In this document: positions 6,729 to 8,805 of the stretch, piece after piece
How positions within the stretch are numbered: position 1 is the first letter of the stretch
Layout of the letters: each line of letters begins with the position of its first letter
Source: Sulfolobus sp. UBA167
GTDB taxonomy: Archaea; Thermoproteota; Thermoprotei_A; Sulfolobales; Sulfolobaceae
Length of the DNA stretch: 8,805 nt
NCBI GenBank assembly: GCA_002495845.1
Contig: DAHF01000050.1
Coordinates: 13,860 to 22,664 of the forward strand
Direction of reading: 5' to 3'
Notes under the pieces: generated by a model
Seen by the model: only the letters and a program-made list of their open reading frames with translations
Database searches by the model: none
What the model was told of the DNA's origin: nothing
Program-made: the position numbers and the translations under genes

Positions 6729-6869
6729 TTTGTACTGGGATTAGGGGAACTACGCTTTGGAGAGCTAACCCTCCGTAACGACACGGTGCATCACAGAACG
6801 GTTCAATGGAACCTCGTGGGTGAAGGTCTATGTCGTTCAGGGAAGCAGGAAATCCTCATTGCGAGGTGA
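6729..6869 (+). pseudogene. C-terminal fragment of a TnpB-like protein
   Basis: A frame open from just after the TAG at 6726 to the TGA at 6867 encodes about 46 residues ending in LCRSGKQEILIAR. The SGKQE ending, read directly out of the right-end hairpin, is the familiar way TnpB proteins of IS200/IS605 elements finish (often VKQEAP). It also contains ELTLRND, matching in frame the YLTLSTE of the second remnant at 8401-8424. The RuvC-like core, zinc ribbon and start codon are absent, so this is debris or part of a guide-RNA-like end, not a gene. Confidence 0.5.
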
Positions 6870-6873
6870 GGAT
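6852..6873 (+). repeat. Right-end stem-loop (ATCCTCA/TGAGGAT)
   Basis: Seven-base arms (6852-6858 and 6867-6873) pair perfectly around an 8-nt loop; an alternative inner pairing CCTC/GAGG exists. In IS200/IS605 elements such a subterminal hairpin is what TnpA recognises, and the same bases form the 3' stem of the TnpB guide RNA. Confidence 0.6.
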
Positions 6874-6984
6874 GTCGTGAGGAGGTGGTTCATATCTAAT
6901 CGTTTGGCACGATATATCTATCCATCTAAACAGTCGTGTCGATAACTTATCTTAATGTCTGTTCATATTTTTCATTTTATTCTA

Positions 6985-7008
6985 AACTGTTATAAATCTT
7001 TAACAGTT
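6985..7008 (+). promoter_or_regulatory. ATPase promoter with inverted repeat around the TATA box
   Basis: The arms AACTGTTA (6985-6992) and TAACAGTT (7001-7008) are perfect reverse complements with an 8-nt spacer, and the TATA box TTATAAAT (6990-6997) sits inside the repeat. Transcription should start near 7020, giving a leader of about 60 nt. A dimeric protein bound here would cover the TATA box and block TBP, so this is a candidate repressor operator. The arms and the overlap are direct observations; regulation is inference. Confidence 0.55.
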
Positions 7009-7039
7009 ACATCAAAAGTTCTGCAGTAGTCTAAACTTA

Positions 7040-7077
7040 TAACTTAGGAGGGGGTAAGTAACTTAGGAGGGGGTAAG
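7040..7077 (+). repeat. 19-bp tandem duplication carrying two ribosome binding sites
   Basis: The unit TAACTTAGGAGGGGGTAAG occurs twice head to tail (7040-7058, 7059-7077), followed by a partial third TAA and then the ATG at 7082. Each copy holds GGAGGGGG, so the ATPase gene has its normal site plus an identical one 19 nt upstream. The copies are identical, which points to a recent duplication. Confidence 0.9.
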
Positions 7078-7081
7078 TAAA

Positions 7082-8185
7082 ATGTTGTTCGATCCTAGAC
7101 CTAAGGAAAAATTGAAAGATATATTTGACAGGGAAAAGGAGGTAGAGCTACTCAAGAGATCCCTGGACTCTCCACTTATAGTAGTATCGGGCTTGAGGAG
7201 GACTGGTAAGACGTCTCTAGTTAAATCAGTCCTCAACGAAGTCAAGGCCGTCCATATCTTCCTGGACATGAGAAGGTTTGAAAATAGGGAATACATAGTA
7301 TACAAGGACTTTCTAGGCGTGTTGGAAAGGGAAGTCAACTCCATAACTAAAAAATGGAAAGGAGTTTTAGATCACTTCAAAGCTGTAAAGGGAGTGAGCG
7401 TAGCGGGAATATCATTAAGCTTCAGCTGGGGAAAGGAAAGGACAGAGTTATCAGACGTGCTTTCCTCGTTAAACGACTGGGCTAATGAAAACGGTAGGAA
7501 TGTGACTATGGTCATAGATGAGGCGCAAGAGTTGATGAAACTAAAAGGGTACGACATCCTCCCCTCCATAGCTTACGCTTTCGATAACCTGAGGAACGTG
7601 AACTTCATTGTAACGGGATCCGAGGTGAGGGTGAAGACTAAATTCCTGAAGCTAGAAAAAGAGAATTCTCCCCTTTATGGTAGGGCATATGTAGAGGTCA
7701 ACGTTAATACTTTCGATAAGGAAACGTCAATCAAGTTCCTTGAAAAGGGATTCGAGGAACACGGAATCAATTTCAGGAGAGGCGAGGAGGTTTATGAAGG
7801 GCTAGGAGGCAGCCCTGGCTGGCTAACTTACTATGGATACTTATCCGTAAAGGAAGGGGACGGACAAGCTATGGAGAACACTAGAATGTATGCTAGGAAA
7901 TTGTTATCTAAAGAGCTATGTGACTTTCTGGTTGAGGGAGGAAGGTTGGGATCCAAGGAAAGGTATCTCAGAGTATTGGAGACCTGTAAGTCTGGATGCT
8001 CATGGAAGGACATCAAGAACGCTCTTGAGGCACTTGAGGGTAGGGAAGTAAACGACGGTACAGTTCATACTATACTTCAGAATCTGCTGGATTACTCTTT
8101 CCTCGTTTTGGAGGGAAAAGGGAAGTACTTCCTCGCAGACCCCCTTATGAAGGAAATGAATGATGTGAAGTGCTCAGGTCTGTAA
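7082..8185 (+). CDS. Archaeal AAA/STAND-like ATPase with C-terminal winged-helix-like domain
   Basis: This 367-residue protein belongs to the archaeal ATPase group (Arch_ATPase, PF01637-like). The N-terminus FDPRPKEKLKDIFDREKE is the usual opening and supports the ATG at 7082. Walker A is GLRRTGKTS (37-45), Walker B is VTMVIDEAQE (141-150, D146-E147), a sensor-like strand is FIVTGSE (175-181), and YGRAYVEV and GGSPGWL (242-248) are further family motifs. From about residue 288 the sequence reads like a winged-helix domain (KNALEAL, then TVHTILQNLLDYSFLV). Such proteins are numerous in Sulfolobales and often sit near mobile elements; their client and DNA target are generally unknown. The protein is full length with no frameshift or missing catalytic residue. 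It stands alone between two TnpB remnants and has its own unusual control region. Confidence 0.9.
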   Translation: MLFDPRPKEKLKDIFDREKEVELLKRSLDSPLIVVSGLRRTGKTSLVKSVLNEVKAVHIFLDMRRFENREYIVYKDFLGVLEREVNSITKKWKGVLDHFKAVKGVSVAGISLSFSWGKERTELSDVLSSLNDWANENGRNVTMVIDEAQELMKLKGYDILPSIAYAFDNLRNVNFIVTGSEVRVKTKFLKLEKENSPLYGRAYVEVNVNTFDKETSIKFLEKGFEEHGINFRRGEEVYEGLGGSPGWLTYYGYLSVKEGDGQAMENTRMYARKLLSKELCDFLVEGGRLGSKERYLRVLETCKSGCSWKDIKNALEALEGREVNDGTVHTILQNLLDYSFLVLEGKGKYFLADPLMKEMNDVKCSGL

Positions 8186-8200
8186 CTATTCCTTAAGCCG

Positions 8201-8206
8201 TTTTTT
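8201..8206 (+). terminator. T-run terminator after the ATPase gene
   Basis: TTTTTT starts 16 bases after the ATPase stop codon. Archaeal termination commonly occurs at such short T-runs without a hairpin. Confidence 0.5.
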
Positions 8207-8334
8207 GTAAGAACCAGGGGAGAAATGGAAACATTTGCAATGATCTTACTTTAAGTATGTAGCAGGTTATACACTCTAATTCACATTGAGTTTACTAGCT
8301 ACAGTCAGAAAAGGTGGAGATATCACGTTGATAG

Positions 8335-8523
8335 TTTAGGTATGCTTGCAATCATGAGAACTACCGCTATGTCGTCGCTTTAGCTGACCTTACTGTGAGG
8401 AGTTATCTAACCCTCTCAACTGAACCTTTAATGAGAGACGTAACCGCGGATCGAGGAGGGAAACCATCGTTATGCGATGAGGGAGTTAGTTATCCACTTG
8501 AATATTATTTTATATCGACTTAG
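8335..8523 (+). pseudogene. Decayed C-terminal end of a second TnpB-like gene
   Basis: An open stretch of 62 codons preceded by in-frame stops encodes FRYACNHENYRYVVALADL, then YLTLSTEPLMRDV and RGGKPSLCDE. The first part fits the second half of the TnpB zinc ribbon and the RuvC-III region (F-x-C-x2-CG-x-E-x2-RDVVA-x-NL), with the catalytic Asp replaced by Tyr (RYVVA) and the conserved Asn by Asp. YLTLSTE corresponds in frame to ELTLRND of the other remnant, and both are encoded over the shared nucleotides CTAACCCTC. The first zinc-ribbon half is missing or frameshifted in 8190-8334, and the normal stop is lost, so the frame runs past the hairpin. It is not expected to be functional. Confidence 0.5.
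8465..8479 (+). repeat. Right-end-like stem-loop (CATCG/CGATG)
   Basis: Five-base arms around a TTATG loop follow GAGGAGGGAAAC and precede GAGGGAGTTAGTTAT. The layout (purine-rich lead, hairpin, GAGG then a TTAT/TCAT-like end) parallels the right end at 6841-6878 but is more diverged. Confidence 0.4.
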
Positions 8524-8805
8524 TACGAGTTAATTTCAATTAGACTTATAGTTTATAGTTCATTTAATAAATATCTTCTCTAATATTATAATTTATATTA
8601 ATTAAATTTATTTTACTCTTTTAATATATAAATTAGTAATGACAATTTAACTTGGAATAGTAAAATGCATTCGTATTAATAAGTTCTGAAAGTTACGAGC
8701 ATGAAACTGTAAGGAAAGACAAAAAATATTAATGTTTTATTTAAATCATATTATAAAAGAAATAATAATTAGTTATAAAGTAAGGTTAAACTTTACTAAA
8801 TATTG
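8524..8805. other. Extremely AT-rich non-coding stretch
   Basis: These 280 bases hold no convincing gene on either strand. The part around 8570-8640 is almost only A and T. Toward the edge are TATA boxes TTATAAAAG (8751-8759) and GTTATAAAG (8772-8780) and an imperfect palindrome at 8779-8797 (AGTAAGGTT-A-AACTTTACT, one mismatch). These may belong to a plus-strand gene starting beyond the window. Nothing here identifies an origin or RNA gene. Confidence 0.5.

Larger units (their letters stand above)
6633..6878 (+). mobile_element. Short decayed IS200/IS605-type (TnpB) element or MITE-like remnant
   Basis: Between the glutaminase-like gene and the ATPase gene lies about 250 bases of structured, mostly non-coding DNA. 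At the left is a hairpin, AAGGGG/CCCCTT (6633-6650), followed by TTCC/GGAA (6649-6660). At the right is GGAAGCAGGAA, a hairpin, then GAGGATGTCGT (6841-6878), which closely resembles the common right end of TnpB elements (GAAGCAGGAA, stem-loop, GAGGATGTCAC). Between them only the last ~46 codons of a TnpB-like frame remain, so most of the gene is missing and no TnpA is present. The right-end assignment is fairly strong. Calling the left hairpin the matching left end is weaker, because its reverse complement also looks like a right end (GGAA then GGGGATTCAC). Confidence 0.6.

Noticed and set aside
6810..6870. Resemblance to SRP RNA helix 8 (GTC, then AGGGAAGCAGG)
   Set aside because: The invariant GUCAGG and CGGAAGGRAGCA order is not present and the rest of SRP RNA is missing. 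The TnpB right end explains GGAAGCAGGAA, the hairpin and GAGGATGTCGT together.
6720..6900. RNase P RNA, suggested by an ACAGAA stretch
   Set aside because: The conserved opening GAGGAAAGUC and the closing conserved region are absent; a six-base match is not evidence.
7063..7344. Minus-strand open frame opposite the start of the ATPase
   Set aside because: It lies opposite the Walker A coding region and has low-complexity Ser/Leu/Thr composition typical of antisense shadows.
8335..8523. A real small gene
   Set aside because: There is no start codon with a binding site at the head of the frame, stops precede it immediately, and the content fits the tail of a decayed TnpB.
1..8805. CRISPR array, tRNA or rRNA genes
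   Set aside because: I saw no regularly spaced repeats, no tRNA T-loop/anticodon layout and no rRNA-like stretches. The only tandem repeat is the two-copy 19-bp unit at 7040-7077.

Overview
The window looks like chromosomal DNA of a thermoacidophilic crenarchaeon of the order Sulfolobales (Sulfolobus/Saccharolobus/Metallosphaera/Acidianus type). The basis is AT-rich intergenic DNA with archaeal TATA boxes placed about 26 nt from start codons (leaderless genes), GAGGTG-type ribosome binding sites inside operons, a family-5 iron-sulfur uracil-DNA glycosylase, an archaeal-type P-loop ATPase, a membrane protein rich in N-glycosylation sequons, and decayed TnpB-type insertion sequences. The genus cannot be fixed from the sequence alone.

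Left part (1-3288). A Nudix hydrolase of the ADP-ribose pyrophosphatase type (140-637, +) converges on a two-gene minus-strand operon. That operon holds an unrecognised ~398-residue protein (2519-1323) overlapping by 8 nt a chlorite-dismutase/HemQ-family heme protein (1330-662). Divergent from it, a single AT-rich promoter block near 2603 sits 26 nt before the GTG start of a family-5 uracil-DNA glycosylase (2629-3288).

Middle part (3289-6553). Three same-strand genes are packed almost without gaps: a multi-spanning GT-C-like membrane protein with an exposed C-terminal domain carrying eight N-glycosylation sequons, NAD synthetase (nadE), and a nitrilase-fold amidohydrolase whose motifs match the glutaminase domain of glutamine-dependent NAD synthetases. 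The last two overlap and probably form a two-subunit, glutamine-dependent NAD synthetase. The Nudix ADP-ribose hydrolase at the left edge is also linked to NAD turnover, but it is not in the same transcription unit.

Right part (6554-8805). This is accessory DNA. A AAA/STAND-like archaeal ATPase with a C-terminal winged-helix-like region (7082-8185) lies between two decayed C-terminal/right-end remnants of IS200/IS605-type TnpB elements (about 6633-6878 and 8335-8523), both in the ATPase's orientation. The ATPase has a perfect inverted repeat around its TATA box and a 19-bp tandem duplication carrying two copies of its ribosome binding site. The last ~280 bases are extremely AT-rich and non-coding, and end with TATA boxes and an imperfect palindrome that may serve a gene beyond the window.

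No tRNA, rRNA, CRISPR array or intact transposase gene was found. The least explained items are the orphan TnpB right end that has its own TATA box, the ATPase control region, and the unrecognised partner of the HemQ-like gene.
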